Origin: an uncultured Oscillibacter sp.
GTDB taxonomy: Bacteria; Bacillota_A; Clostridia; Oscillospirales; Oscillospiraceae
Reading direction: 5' to 3'
DNA: 9,142 nucleotides
Assembly (NCBI GenBank): GCA_951800675.1
Contig: CATOKC010000130.1
Location: 1-9,142 of the forward strand
The first letter of the stretch is position 1, and every line of letters begins with the position of its first letter. This document shows, in pieces, positions 1 to 6,662 of this stretch. The translations under genes were made by a program, and so were the position numbers. The notes beneath the pieces were generated by a model. It worked only from the letters and a program-made list of their open reading frames with translations, did no database searches and was not told the DNA's origin.

Positions 1-2
1 TA

Positions 3-206
3 GGCGAGGTTTTGCGGCTGACGGAGGAAACGCTGGCCCCTGTTGCCTGTCTGGAAGAAGCCGCAGATGTCTGCCCAAGGGCCCCGAATTGCCGTACTCT
101 GCCGGTCTGGAAGGGGTTGAATCGGGTTATCAACGAATATCTGGATCACATCACTGTGGCGGATATCATACATTCGCGTGATGCCGGGAACGATTATGTA
201 ATATAA
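3..206 (+). CDS. Rrf2/IscR-type transcriptional regulator, C-terminal part (5' end outside window)
   Basis: The frame is open from base 3 (first residues GEVLRLTEETLAPVACLEE) and stops at TAA 204-206, so only about 67 C-terminal residues are present. The segment matches the end of Rrf2-family winged-helix regulators: the 'L.LTE..LAPVACLE' stretch, then the cysteine cluster and a closing 'VINEYLDHITVADI' helix. Three cysteines are spaced C-x7-C-x5-C; in E. coli IscR three cysteines in this region ligate a [2Fe-2S] cluster (C-x5-C-x5-C), so cluster or thiol sensing is plausible but not shown. Rrf2 genes in Clostridia often sit next to nifS/nifU. Here the gene converges on an operon that starts with nifS, and the nifS promoter carries two dyad operators, so it is the obvious candidate repressor. 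CymR-like cysteine control is the alternative to IscR-like Fe-S control. The DNA-binding N-terminus cannot be inspected. Confidence 0.85.
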   Translation, partial: GEVLRLTEETLAPVACLEEAADVCPRAPNCRTLPVWKGLNRVINEYLDHITVADIIHSRDAGNDYVI

Positions 207-209
207 AGA

Positions 210-247
210 GGTCGCCGGGTCCTGTAATTCTGCGGGACCCGGCGGCC
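210..247. terminator. Hairpin terminator shared by convergent regulator and operon
   Basis: A perfect 10-bp GC-rich stem pairs 213-222 with 235-244 around a 12-nt loop. Two or three further pairs, including one G-T wobble, extend it outward. It lies 4 nt after the regulator stop and 8 nt beyond the hydrolase stop. Read on the minus strand it is followed by CTCTTTATAT, a moderate T tract. Read on the plus strand the tail is poor, so it suits the operon better than the regulator. Confidence 0.7.
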
Positions 248-254
248 CTTATGG

Positions 255-1097
255 TCAGCTCTTTTCAATAGAAAGCTGTTCCAGGAGAAAGCTCTCGACT
301 GTCTTAGCGACGGTTTCCCGGCAGTCGGAAAAGAAGTGGTCCGCTGGATAACTGACCATGTGGAACATGACGCCGCCTCGATTTTGGACGGCCCGTTCCA
401 GAGGGGCGCAGTGGAGTTCCGGAGGCGTGTGAACATCCAGACTTCCGGCAATGCACAGGACCGGTTTCCTTGACAGCGGTTCCGCCAAGCCTTCCAGACA
501 AAATTCCCGGCTGTGTGTGACCGCCTCTTCCAGCAGGGCCTCTCCGCTGGTGCCGTTCAGCCATAGGGCGCTGTCCTCCAGCACCTGGCGGATCGTTCCG
601 GCGGCGCGGGGATTTTCAGCGGCAATTTGAGGAAGTCGCCCGATATCGCAGGGCATCAGCAGGACTCCGGCACGGATTTCCGTCCGGCAGGCCGTCAAAT
701 GGGCGCAGACGAAGCCGCCCAGACTGTGCCCCACAGCATAGATGCGATGTTTGTCAATTCCGTGGGCCTCATCCGCCAGGAGCCAGTCCAACGCCGTGTT
801 GGCATCCTCCAGATCATGAGTCAGGGAGTAATCCCCGTCGCTGCCCCAGCTACCGCTGTAGTGAAACACCAGCACATGGAAGCCTGCCCGGCGGAGGAAA
901 TGGGCAAGATCAAAATTCCGCTCGCAGCCGGGGATTCCGTGGAACAGCAGGACGACGGGATGCGGCCCCGCCCCTCCGGCGGTGTAAAGGACAGAAAGCA
1001 GCCGCCCCCGTCTGCCGGGAATCAGGGTGCCGTGAATATCCGGACGATAGTCGGAGCGCTCACAATGGGTTTCCATACATTGTGTGCTGTCATTCAT
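255..1097 (-). CDS. Alpha/beta hydrolase (serine hydrolase, esterase/dienelactone-hydrolase-like)
   Basis: 280 residues from the chosen start. The fold is read from HGIPG near residue 53 (oxyanion-hole loop), the nucleophile elbow GHSLGG with Ser125, an acid at Asp221 (GSLDVHTP) and the catalytic His254 (PADHFF). There is no signal peptide and no membrane segment, so it should be a cytoplasmic carboxyl-ester or related hydrolase; the substrate cannot be told. I chose ATG 1097 because GGGGGG lies 8 nt upstream and the start overlaps the symporter stop by 8 nt (ATGAATGA), typical of translational coupling. An in-frame ATG at 1115 would add six residues with a weaker binding site. It is the last gene of the minus-strand run and is followed by the 210-247 hairpin. 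It is cysteine-rich for a cytosolic hydrolase (for example C7, C12, C58, C131, C137, C150). Hydrolase identity is secure; the role is unknown. Confidence 0.9.
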   Translation of the reverse strand: MNDSTQCMETHCERSDYRPDIHGTLIPGRRGRLLSVLYTAGGAGPHPVVLLFHGIPGCERNFDLAHFLRRAGFHVLVFHYSGSWGSDGDYSLTHDLEDANTALDWLLADEAHGIDKHRIYAVGHSLGGFVCAHLTACRTEIRAGVLLMPCDIGRLPQIAAENPRAAGTIRQVLEDSALWLNGTSGEALLEEAVTHSREFCLEGLAEPLSRKPVLCIAGSLDVHTPPELHCAPLERAVQNRGGVMFHMVSYPADHFFSDCRETVAKTVESFLLEQLSIEKS

Positions 1098-2337
1098 CTG
1101 ATTGTCCCCCCGCATTCAGGTTTTCTCTGTACCAATCCTTCCCGTAGAGAATCCGGGTTACCAACATGGAGGCGACCGTATCCCCGCAGGAGTTGATGAG
1201 GGTACACCCGGCGTCAAAGAGCTGGGTCATCATCAGAAGCACCGGCAGGGCCGCGGCGGGGAAACCGAAGGCGGAAATCACCATGGTTTCCATGGCCGCG
1301 CCGCCGCCGGGAACGGAGGACACCGCCACGGAACCGGCCACCGCAATCACCAGAGCAAAGGCAAAGTCCCCGACGCTGTTCAGCGGGTGGCCAAACAGGG
1401 CGCAGCAAAGGACGATCTCATAGATAGTGGCGATACAGGCCCCGTCCATGTGGCAGGTAGCGCCCACCGGCACCACCACGGAGCTGACCTCCCGGGGAAT
1501 GCCCAGTTTGTCGCAGGCATCCAGCTGCAAGGGCAGGGCCGCGGCGGAGGAGCGGGTGCCCAGGGCTGTCAGGGCCGGGGTGAGGATGTTTTTGAAGTAG
1601 TTCCTCACACCCCAGGGGCCTGCCGCCAGGAAGGCGTAAAGGGCCAGAAACACGAAGAAGTAGACAATGGCTGCCGGATAGTAAATGAGCAGGCCCCGGG
1701 CATAGCTTTTCAGAAGGTCCGCACCGTAGGTCCCGGTGAGGTTGGCAAAGTAGGCCAGCAGACCCAGGGGAGCCAACTTCATCAAAAGCTCTACCATCTT
1801 GTAGAACACCAGGGACAGATGGCCCAGCCACTCCGCCACGGGGCGGCCCTTTTCTCCCAGCAAGGACACCGTGACGCCGAAGAACACCGTAAAGACGATG
1901 AGGGCCAGGATATGGCTCCGGGAGATCACCAGGGGAAAATCGCTGACGGTGAAGGTGTTGACGATCTGGTCCCCCACGCTCATGACGGCGGTTCCCGCTT
2001 CTGCCTCCGCCCCACCCAGCTGAATGGAGGTGTCTACGCCGAAGATCCCTGTGACGACAAACATATAAATTCCTGCGACGGCGGCGGTGACCACGAATAC
2101 ACCGATGGTCAGGGCCAGCATCTTCCCCACCCGTCTGGTGTCACTGACCCCGGCGATGGAGCTGGAGATGGAGAAGAAGATCAGCGGCACCAGCAGAACG
2201 AACAGCAGGTTCAACCAGATTTGTCCGATGGGGTAGAGAAAGGCCGCCTTTTCTTCCAGGGAAAGGCCCAGGACAGCACCCAGGGCTACACAAGCAATGA
2301 GGATCAGAGGTCCTCGATAAGATGCTCTATGGGGCAT
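1090..2337 (-). CDS. DAACS-family (SLC1/GltPh-like) sodium:amino acid or dicarboxylate symporter
   Basis: 415 residues, the usual length for this family, with many hydrophobic helices and no cleavable signal. Diagnostic elements are in order: the HP1 serine-rich loop TRSSAAALP (261-269), the TM7 signature HMDGA (296-300; usually NMDGT), the HP2 tip SSVPGGG (340-346) and the TM8 line DAGCTLINSCGD (375-386). Aligned on GltPh, D375, T379, N382 and D386 keep the D394, T398, N401 and D405 positions, but Cys378 replaces Arg397, the residue that holds an acidic side chain. In known family members the loss of this Arg goes with neutral substrates (ASCT2 has Cys here), so a neutral amino acid is likelier than glutamate or a dicarboxylate. 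His296 and Ala300 in the TM7 signature also depart from classical members. The ATG follows GGGAG about 10 nt upstream and lies 16 nt after the C39-like gene. Naming it dctA or gltP would be misleading. Confidence 0.93.
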   Translation of the reverse strand: MPHRASYRGPLILIACVALGAVLGLSLEEKAAFLYPIGQIWLNLLFVLLVPLIFFSISSSIAGVSDTRRVGKMLALTIGVFVVTAAVAGIYMFVVTGIFGVDTSIQLGGAEAEAGTAVMSVGDQIVNTFTVSDFPLVISRSHILALIVFTVFFGVTVSLLGEKGRPVAEWLGHLSLVFYKMVELLMKLAPLGLLAYFANLTGTYGADLLKSYARGLLIYYPAAIVYFFVFLALYAFLAAGPWGVRNYFKNILTPALTALGTRSSAAALPLQLDACDKLGIPREVSSVVVPVGATCHMDGACIATIYEIVLCCALFGHPLNSVGDFAFALVIAVAGSVAVSSVPGGGAAMETMVISAFGFPAAALPVLLMMTQLFDAGCTLINSCGDTVASMLVTRILYGKDWYRENLNAGGQSDE

Positions 2338-2353
2338 AGTGAATGCGCTCCCT

Positions 2354-2968
2354 TCAAATCATGTATTCTACCGTTTTTTCCTCTGTCAGCTTTGTGTTCT
2401 CATTGAACAGCAGGACGGCCTCCCGTTCCTCCGGAGGGGGAAGGGCATAGACGCCGGTTCCCTCAAAATAGCGGACCGGTACGATCCGGTTATAGGACGC
2501 CGGATGGGCTTCATCCATTTGCAGGGCCGGGTCGTCAAAGGGGCTTGGCCGGTAGTAGGGGTCAAAAAAGTAAACCATATCCCCCCGCACATCTGTCAGC
2601 AGCACATAGTGCCAGCCATCGAGATCCACCCGGACCACGGCGGCCCCTCTCCGGCACAGGGTATCCAGCAGCCTTCCGTTCTGGGAGAAATTCACCTCTT
2701 GCCCGGAGAGGTATTGGCTGAAAACCGGCAGGTGCCCCGCTTGGCCGAAGCCGCTCAGCCAGCTGCTGAGGAACATCATGGCCATGCAGGAGGTGCCGCA
2801 TTTCCCGCAGGTCCCGTCCGGGCCGAAGCAGTCCAGACAGTACAATGTGACGCTCCGGATGATCTCCGGCGGGATCTCCTCCCGGCGAAAGAGATAGCTG
2901 ACGGCATTGAGCATGGAGGTGGGGCCGCAGTCGTATCCCGTCATCTGGTAACGAAGAGGATTATCCAT
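2354..2968 (-). CDS. C39-fold cysteine peptidase-like protein, cytoplasmic, with an extra cysteine cluster
   Basis: 204 residues. The N-terminus carries YQMTGYDCGPTSMLNA, the C39 active-site signature with Cys14 preceded by Gln8 (oxyanion). The rest of the triad is visible as His120 (DGWHYVLL) and Asp136 (FFDPY). There is no transporter domain, signal peptide or membrane helix, so it is neither a bacteriocin-exporter C39 domain nor secreted; it should act in the cytosol on an unknown substrate. Between residues 44 and 61 five cysteines are packed as C44-x2-C47-x6-C54-x2-C57-x3-C61, which could bind a metal or be redox-active. The ATG has a strong AAGGAGG 8 nt upstream. It sits 54 bp after mnmA and 16 bp before the symporter, suggesting co-expression with both. 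The fold is well supported; peptidase activity and any link to sulfur metabolism are inferred. Confidence 0.85.
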   Translation of the reverse strand: MDNPLRYQMTGYDCGPTSMLNAVSYLFRREEIPPEIIRSVTLYCLDCFGPDGTCGKCGTSCMAMMFLSSWLSGFGQAGHLPVFSQYLSGQEVNFSQNGRLLDTLCRRGAAVVRVDLDGWHYVLLTDVRGDMVYFFDPYYRPSPFDDPALQMDEAHPASYNRIVPVRYFEGTGVYALPPPEEREAVLLFNENTKLTEEKTVEYMI

Positions 2969-3022
2969 TCAGCGTGCCTCCTTCCGGTATCGTATCCGTT
3001 GTATCCTTTGGATAGTGTCCGG

Positions 3023-4138
3023 CTAGTCTGAGGGAAGAATTTCTCCGCCGCCCAGCACCGTGTCTCCGTCATAAAGCACCGCCGCCTGGCCCGGGGCAGG
3101 AGATCGCTGGGGTTCGTCAAATACCACGCGCACCCGGCCTTTTCCGGCGGGATAGGCCGTGGCGGGCAGCTCCTTTTGGGTGCTCCTCAGCTTGACGCCG
3201 CAGGAAAACGGCCGCTCCTGAGCCGTCCCGGAAATCCAATGAAACGTTCCCGCTTCAATCCAGGCCCGGAGCAGCGCCTTTTTTCCGCCCAGGGTAACGG
3301 TGTTGTCTTCTGCGGAGACGCCGCAGACATAAAGACGCTCCGGCGCGGAGATTCCCAGGCCCCGCCGCTGACCGACGGTGTAGTGAATCACGCCCCGGTG
3401 GGTTCCTAGGACCCTCCCGGCGGTATCCACAAAATCTCCGGGGACGGCGGCTCTGCCGGAAATCCGCTCCACGGCGGCGGCATAGTCCCCATCCGGGGCA
3501 AAGCAGATATCCTGGCTATCCCGTTTTCCCGCATTGGCGAGTCCAGCTTTCCAGGCAATTTTGCGGACTTTGGACTTTTGGAGCCCTCCCAGAGGGAACA
3601 GGGTATGGGCAAGCTGGTCCTGGGTCATGCCGTAGAGAAAATAACTCTGGTCCTTTGACTGATCCAGCGCTTTTTTCAGGACATACTGCCCGTCCCGTTT
3701 TTCGATCCTGGCGTAGTGGCCGGTGGCGAGATAATCACAGCCAAGCACTTTAGCCCGCTCCAGGAGCCGCCCGAATTTCAGGTACCGGTTGCAGTCAACG
3801 CAGGGATTGGGCGTTAGACCGCCTTCGTAACCGGCGGCGAACTTCTCCATCACCGCCGCCCGGAATGCGTCCTTGAAGTTGAACACATAGTAGGGTATCC
3901 CCAGCCGGAAGGCCGCCGCCCGGGCATCCTCCACGTCCTCCAGGGAGCAGCAGGTCCGGCGGCTGAGCCCCGCGTCTTCGCTGTCAAAGAGCTTCATGGT
4001 ACAGCCCGCGCAGTCATAGCCCTGCCGTTTCAGCAAAAGAGCGGCGGCGGAGGAATCCACGCCGCCGCTCATGGCCACCAAAACCTTACCGCCCACAGCC
4101 TTCACAGTGGGCGCAGTCCGGAAACTGGGCCGGGTCAT
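3023..4138 (-). CDS. mnmA: tRNA-specific 2-thiouridylase MnmA
   Basis: MnmA adenylates U34 of Lys/Glu/Gln tRNAs and inserts sulfur received from a cysteine desulfurase, giving 2-thiouridine. The PP-loop SGGVDSS is at residues 24-30. The catalytic Cys is in NPCVDCN (C116, matching E. coli C102) and the persulfide Cys is in DICFAP (C212, matching C199). The SKDQSYFLYG block and the C-terminal beta-barrel region are present, and the length (371, or 357-360 from later starts) is normal. The start is uncertain. ATG 4138 has AAGG 8 nt upstream but overlaps nifU by 53 nt and adds about 14 residues unlike other MnmA N-termini. GTG codons at 4105 and 4096 would give the usual short leader before KVLVAMSGG. 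It directly follows nifS-nifU, the arrangement expected when NifS supplies the sulfur. Confidence 0.97.
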   Translation of the reverse strand: MTRPSFRTAPTVKAVGGKVLVAMSGGVDSSAAALLLKRQGYDCAGCTMKLFDSEDAGLSRRTCCSLEDVEDARAAAFRLGIPYYVFNFKDAFRAAVMEKFAAGYEGGLTPNPCVDCNRYLKFGRLLERAKVLGCDYLATGHYARIEKRDGQYVLKKALDQSKDQSYFLYGMTQDQLAHTLFPLGGLQKSKVRKIAWKAGLANAGKRDSQDICFAPDGDYAAAVERISGRAAVPGDFVDTAGRVLGTHRGVIHYTVGQRRGLGISAPERLYVCGVSAEDNTVTLGGKKALLRAWIEAGTFHWISGTAQERPFSCGVKLRSTQKELPATAYPAGKGRVRVVFDEPQRSPAPGQAAVLYDGDTVLGGGEILPSD

Positions 4139-4517
4139 AGGCCACGCCTTGCCGGTCGTAGTAGTCCTTCAGCGCCGCCTTGATGGCCTCCTCCGCCAGG
4201 ACGGAGCAGTGGAGCTTGTGGGCCGGGAGGCCGTCCAGGGCCTCCGCCACGGCCTTGTTGGTCAGGGCCATGGCCTCGGACACCGGCTTTCCCTTGATGA
4301 GCTCCGTGGCCATGGAGCTGGAGGCGATGGCGCTTCCGCAGCCGAAGGTCTCGAATTTCACGTCCTCAATAACGCCGTCCCGGATTTTCAGATAGATCTT
4401 CATAATGTCTCCGCATTTGGCGTTGCCCACTTCTCCCACGCCGTCGGCGTTTTCGATGGTCCCCACGTTCCGGGGGTTGCGGAAATGGTCCATTACTTTC
4501 TCGCTGTATAATGCCAT
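4086..4517 (-). CDS. nifU: NifU/IscU-like Fe-S cluster assembly scaffold
   Basis: 143 residues from ATG 4517, which follows GAGGAGG with 9-nt spacing; an in-frame ATG at 4574 lies inside nifS and is not needed. It is an IscU-type scaffold: MALYSEKVMDHFRNPRNVG opening, the ligand set C35 (NAKCGD, with D37), C60 (FGCGSAIASSS) and C104 (HKLHCS). It accepts persulfide sulfur from NifS and iron to build a [2Fe-2S]/[4Fe-4S] cluster. The LPPVK motif that IscU shows to HscA reads LPAHK, and no hscA/hscB is nearby, in line with Firmicutes. A C-terminal tail of about 20 residues ends DCAHCEGCGR, giving C135-x2-C138-x2-C141, which E. coli IscU lacks; it may add a metal site. The Shine-Dalgarno overlaps the nifS stop, so translation is probably coupled. 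Confidence 0.95.
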   Translation of the reverse strand: MALYSEKVMDHFRNPRNVGTIENADGVGEVGNAKCGDIMKIYLKIRDGVIEDVKFETFGCGSAIASSSMATELIKGKPVSEAMALTNKAVAEALDGLPAHKLHCSVLAEEAIKAALKDYYDRQGVAYDPAQFPDCAHCEGCGR

Positions 4518-4531
4518 AATTTCAATCCTCC

Positions 4532-5719
4532 TCAGATGATATGGGTTGCCTTGCCGTTCTCCAGGTCCCGCCACACCGGGGACATGCTCCGCAGATACGA
4601 AACCGCGTCCTGGACGGCTTCGATTAGATACTCCACTTCTTCCTCCGTCGTCTCTTCGCCGATGGTCAGCCGCAAAGAGCCGTGGGCGATCTCGTGGGGC
4701 CGCCCGATGGCCAGCAGCACGTGGCTGGGGTCCAGGGACCCGGAGGTACAGGCGGACCCGGAGGAGGCGCAGATGCCCTTGTCGTCCAGCAGAAGCAGCA
4801 GGGATTCGCCCTCAATGCCCTCAAAGCAAAAATTCACGTTCCCTGGGAGCCGCTTTGCCGGGTCGCCGTTCAGGACGCTGTGGGGAATCTCCGCAAGGCC
4901 CGCGATGAGCCTGTCCCGCAGGGCGGAGATACGGACGGCGTTCTCCGTCAGATGGGCGCAGGACTCCTCCAGCGCCGCCGCCATGCCCACGATGGCGGGG
5001 AGGTTTTCCGTCCCGGCCCGCCGGCCCCGCTCCTGGGCCCCGCCCTCAATGAGGTTCGTCAGGGCCACGCCCCGGCGGGCGTACAGGGCGCCGATGCCCT
5101 TGGGCCCGTGGAACTTGTGGGCGGAGAGGGAGAGAAGGTCAATGTTCTGCGGCCCCACGTCGATGGGCAGGTGCCCCGCCGCCTGGACCGCGTCGGTGTG
5201 GAACAGCACCCCCGCCTCCCGGCAGACTGCGCCGATCTCCGAGACGGGCTGGACGGTGCCGATCTCGTTGTTGGCGTACATGACGCTTACCAGGCAGGTG
5301 TCGGGCCGGATGGCCGCCCGGACCTGCTCCGGCGTCACCAGGCCGTTTTCGTAGACGTCCAGCAGGGTGACGGCAAAGCCTTCGCCCTCCAGCCTTTTCA
5401 GGGTGTGGAGCACTGCGTGGTGCTCGAAGGCGGTGGAGACGATGTGGCGCTTGCCCTTCCGGGCCCCCAGGGCGGCGGCGGAACGAATGGCCTGGTTGTC
5501 CGCCTCGCTGCCGCCGGAGGTGAAGGTGAGCTCCCTTGCCTCGCAGCCAAGACAGGCGGCGATTCGCCCCCGGGCGTCCTCCAGGGCCTCCCTGGCCCTC
5601 TGGCCGAAGGTGTAGAGGCTGGAGGGGTTGCCGTAGATCTCGTCCATATAGGGCAGCATAGCGTCCACAGCGGTCCGGCTCATCTTCGTTGTGGCCGCGT
5701 TATCGGCATAGATTTTCAT
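4532..5719 (-). CDS. nifS: Cysteine desulfurase (NifS/IscS class)
   Basis: A PLP enzyme that converts L-cysteine to L-alanine and leaves a persulfide for transfer to scaffolds and MnmA. 395 residues, standard length. Visible landmarks are [11 protein letters not shown] at the N-terminus, [12 protein letters not shown] (68-78), EHHAVLH with the PLP-stacking His, HTDAVQA with Asp175, [10 protein letters not shown] with the PLP lysine K202, RAGTEN (234-239), and the catalytic loop SSGSACTSG with Cys324. The long loop and context place it in the group I NifS/IscS type rather than SufS. The ATG follows CGGAGG 8-9 nt upstream. It is the first gene of the run, with nifU 14 nt downstream. Its promoter carries two dyad operators (separate entries), implying control by an Rrf2-family repressor. 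iscS would be an equally fair symbol. Confidence 0.97.
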   Translation of the reverse strand: MKIYADNAATTKMSRTAVDAMLPYMDEIYGNPSSLYTFGQRAREALEDARGRIAACLGCEARELTFTSGGSEADNQAIRSAAALGARKGKRHIVSTAFEHHAVLHTLKRLEGEGFAVTLLDVYENGLVTPEQVRAAIRPDTCLVSVMYANNEIGTVQPVSEIGAVCREAGVLFHTDAVQAAGHLPIDVGPQNIDLLSLSAHKFHGPKGIGALYARRGVALTNLIEGGAQERGRRAGTENLPAIVGMAAALEESCAHLTENAVRISALRDRLIAGLAEIPHSVLNGDPAKRLPGNVNFCFEGIEGESLLLLLDDKGICASSGSACTSGSLDPSHVLLAIGRPHEIAHGSLRLTIGEETTEEEVEYLIEAVQDAVSYLRSMSPVWRDLENGKATHII

Positions 5720-5737
5720 AGGGAATCCTCCGTTTTG

Positions 5738-5762
5738 ATTACCTAGTATCTTTATTGGTAAT
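5738..5762. promoter_or_regulatory. Predicted operator 2 (start-site proximal), 25-bp dyad
   Basis: Perfect inverted half-sites ATTACC and GGTAAT are separated by 13 bp. The dyad begins 4-5 bp inside the predicted transcription start of the nifS operon and covers about -4 to +21. It shares length, half-sites and spacing with the dyad at 5777-5801; the centres are 39 bp apart. The length suits Rrf2-family dimers, whose known sites are about 25 bp. Which protein binds is inferred. Confidence 0.7.
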
Positions 5763-5765
5763 TGG

Positions 5766-5793
5766 ATTATAGCATAATTACCCAGCTTGTCAA
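5766..5793 (-). promoter_or_regulatory. Sigma-A promoter of the nifS operon
   Basis: On the minus strand TTGACA (5793-5788) and TATAAT (5771-5766) are both exact consensus hexamers with a 16-bp spacer. The predicted start is near 5759, giving a leader of about 40 nt before the nifS ATG. A promoter this strong with operators over the -35 and the start site suggests high derepressed expression. Confidence 0.85.
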
Positions 5794-5801
5794 TAGGTAA
5801 T
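5777..5801. promoter_or_regulatory. Predicted operator 1 (over the -35), 25-bp dyad
   Basis: ATTACC and GGTAAT half-sites again flank 13 bp, and the symmetry extends one more base on each side (AATTACC/GGTAATT). The dyad centre (5789) falls within the -35 hexamer, so bound protein should block RNA polymerase. Confidence 0.72.
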
Positions 5802-5881
5802 TTGAGTTTTTGAACACTGCCGGAAAAGATACCGGTATTTTCAATATTATTCCGTTAGAACGTGCGCCCGCCGGTGCGCTG

Positions 5882-5922
5882 AAAACGGCGGTCTTGAAAT
5901 CTGTTGTTTTTCAAAACCGCCG
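5882..5922 (-). terminator. Rho-independent terminator of the truncated fructokinase gene
   Basis: A 14-bp stem pairs 5886-5899 with 5909-5922 (one wobble on the minus strand) around a 9-nt loop. On the minus strand it is followed by TTTTC. It lies about 80 bp past the kinase stop and insulates the nifS promoter from readthrough. The span between the stop and the hairpin (5923-5999) shows no gene. Confidence 0.8.
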
Positions 5923-5999
5923 CTTGGTGCTTGTTTTTGGGTGGCGCGCCATTAACACCGCTGATCGGACATAAGCTGGGTATCCTGGTGCCCGGCATA

Positions 6000-6578
6000 T
6001 TACAGCAAACCGTTGATCTCCTCCCTGGACGGCATGACTCGCAGGGCTCCCTTCCGGGTCGTAACGAGCGCCGCAGCGGCGTTGGCAAAGGAGAGCATCT
6101 CGCGCAGCTCCTCTTCCCTCAGCCCGGACAGCCCGTGATCGAGAATGTAGTTCAGAACGCAGGCGCAGAAGGTATCCCCGGCACCGGTGGTCTCGATCGT
6201 GTTTTTCAATTTCCGCGCGGGGACAAACACCCGGAGCCCTTCATAATAGGAATAGCTGCCCTCCGCGCCGGCGATGACATTCAGCAGACGAATGTTGGGA
6301 AACGCCTGCCGCAGGACCGCCGCGCCCCGGTCAAAATCCGTTGTCCCGGTCATAAATTCCAGCTCATTATCGGCAATCTTCAGGATATCGCACTTGGACA
6401 GGCCGCATTCGATCTGGCCCCGTGCGTTGTCCATAGTATCCCACAGTGGAGACCGGAGATTGGGGTCAAAGGAAATGATTGCTCCATTCTTTTTCGCACA
6501 GTCGACTGCCTGATAGGTTGCCCGGCGCACCCCCTCATGGGTCATAGACAGGGTAAGCCTTTTTAAGCTCCCGAGAAG
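6000..6578 (-). pseudogene. Fructokinase-like PfkB-family sugar kinase, 5'-truncated
   Basis: About 190 residues remain of a protein normally near 310-320. The kept part is the C-terminal two thirds: LSMTHEGVRRAT, the substrate/lid-side ISFDPNLRSPLWDT, the DNELEFMTGT stretch, a GAEGSY turn, and the anion-hole/catalytic-base motif TTGAGDTFCA, where the GAGD Asp is the expected base. The N-terminal beta-sheet lid and sugar-binding half are absent. Upstream of residue 11 the match to kinases fades, the only in-frame start is a TTG near 6579-6581 without a convincing binding site, and an in-frame TGA lies just before it. The break lies near 6550-6580, where composition turns AT-rich. The rest is intact and has its own terminator, so the loss looks recent. 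The best guess for the original enzyme is fructokinase (ATP + fructose to fructose 6-phosphate). Confidence 0.85.
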
Positions 6579-6632
6579 CAAAATTCAATCTTTTTGAATA
6601 TGCAGAGGAAGTTTGACGTATAATTAAAACTA

Positions 6633-6662
6633 TTGACATCGTTAAATCCCATGTGTTATGCT
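6633..6662 (+). promoter_or_regulatory. Promoter of the AAA_14/DUF4143 ATPase gene
   Basis: TTGACA at 6633-6638, an 18-bp spacer, then TATGCT at 6657-6662 preceded by TGT (extended -10). The predicted start near 6669 gives a leader of about 22 nt. The upstream in-frame ATG at 6658 lies inside the -10, which supports the 6691 start. Confidence 0.65.

Noticed and set aside
1102..2406. Long open frame on the + strand across the symporter gene
   Set aside because: It is the mirror of a well-supported minus-strand transporter in GC-rich DNA; its translation is Gly/His/Gln-rich with no recognisable domain.
2987..3014. Three GTATC copies and a small TATCC-TTT-GGATA hairpin between mnmA and the C39-like gene
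   Set aside because: The stem is 5 bp with no T tract, so not a terminator; the repeats are too short to call a regulatory site.
4682..5746. Long open frame on the + strand across nifS
   Set aside because: Opposite-strand shadow of a conserved enzyme gene; low-complexity Gly/Val/Pro translation and no ribosome binding site that would favour it.
5829..5838. Perfect 10-bp palindrome ATACCGGTAT
   Set aside because: Short, single copy, outside the promoter elements and without a partner site; expected by chance.
5923..5999. Possible small RNA or gene between the kinase stop and its terminator
   Set aside because: No promoter, conserved motif or coding pattern was seen; best read as a 3' untranslated region.
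6612..6624. TTGACG followed by TATAAT upstream of the ATPase
   Set aside because: The hexamers are almost adjacent and cannot serve as a -35/-10 pair; the TTGACA/TATGCT pair just downstream is better spaced.
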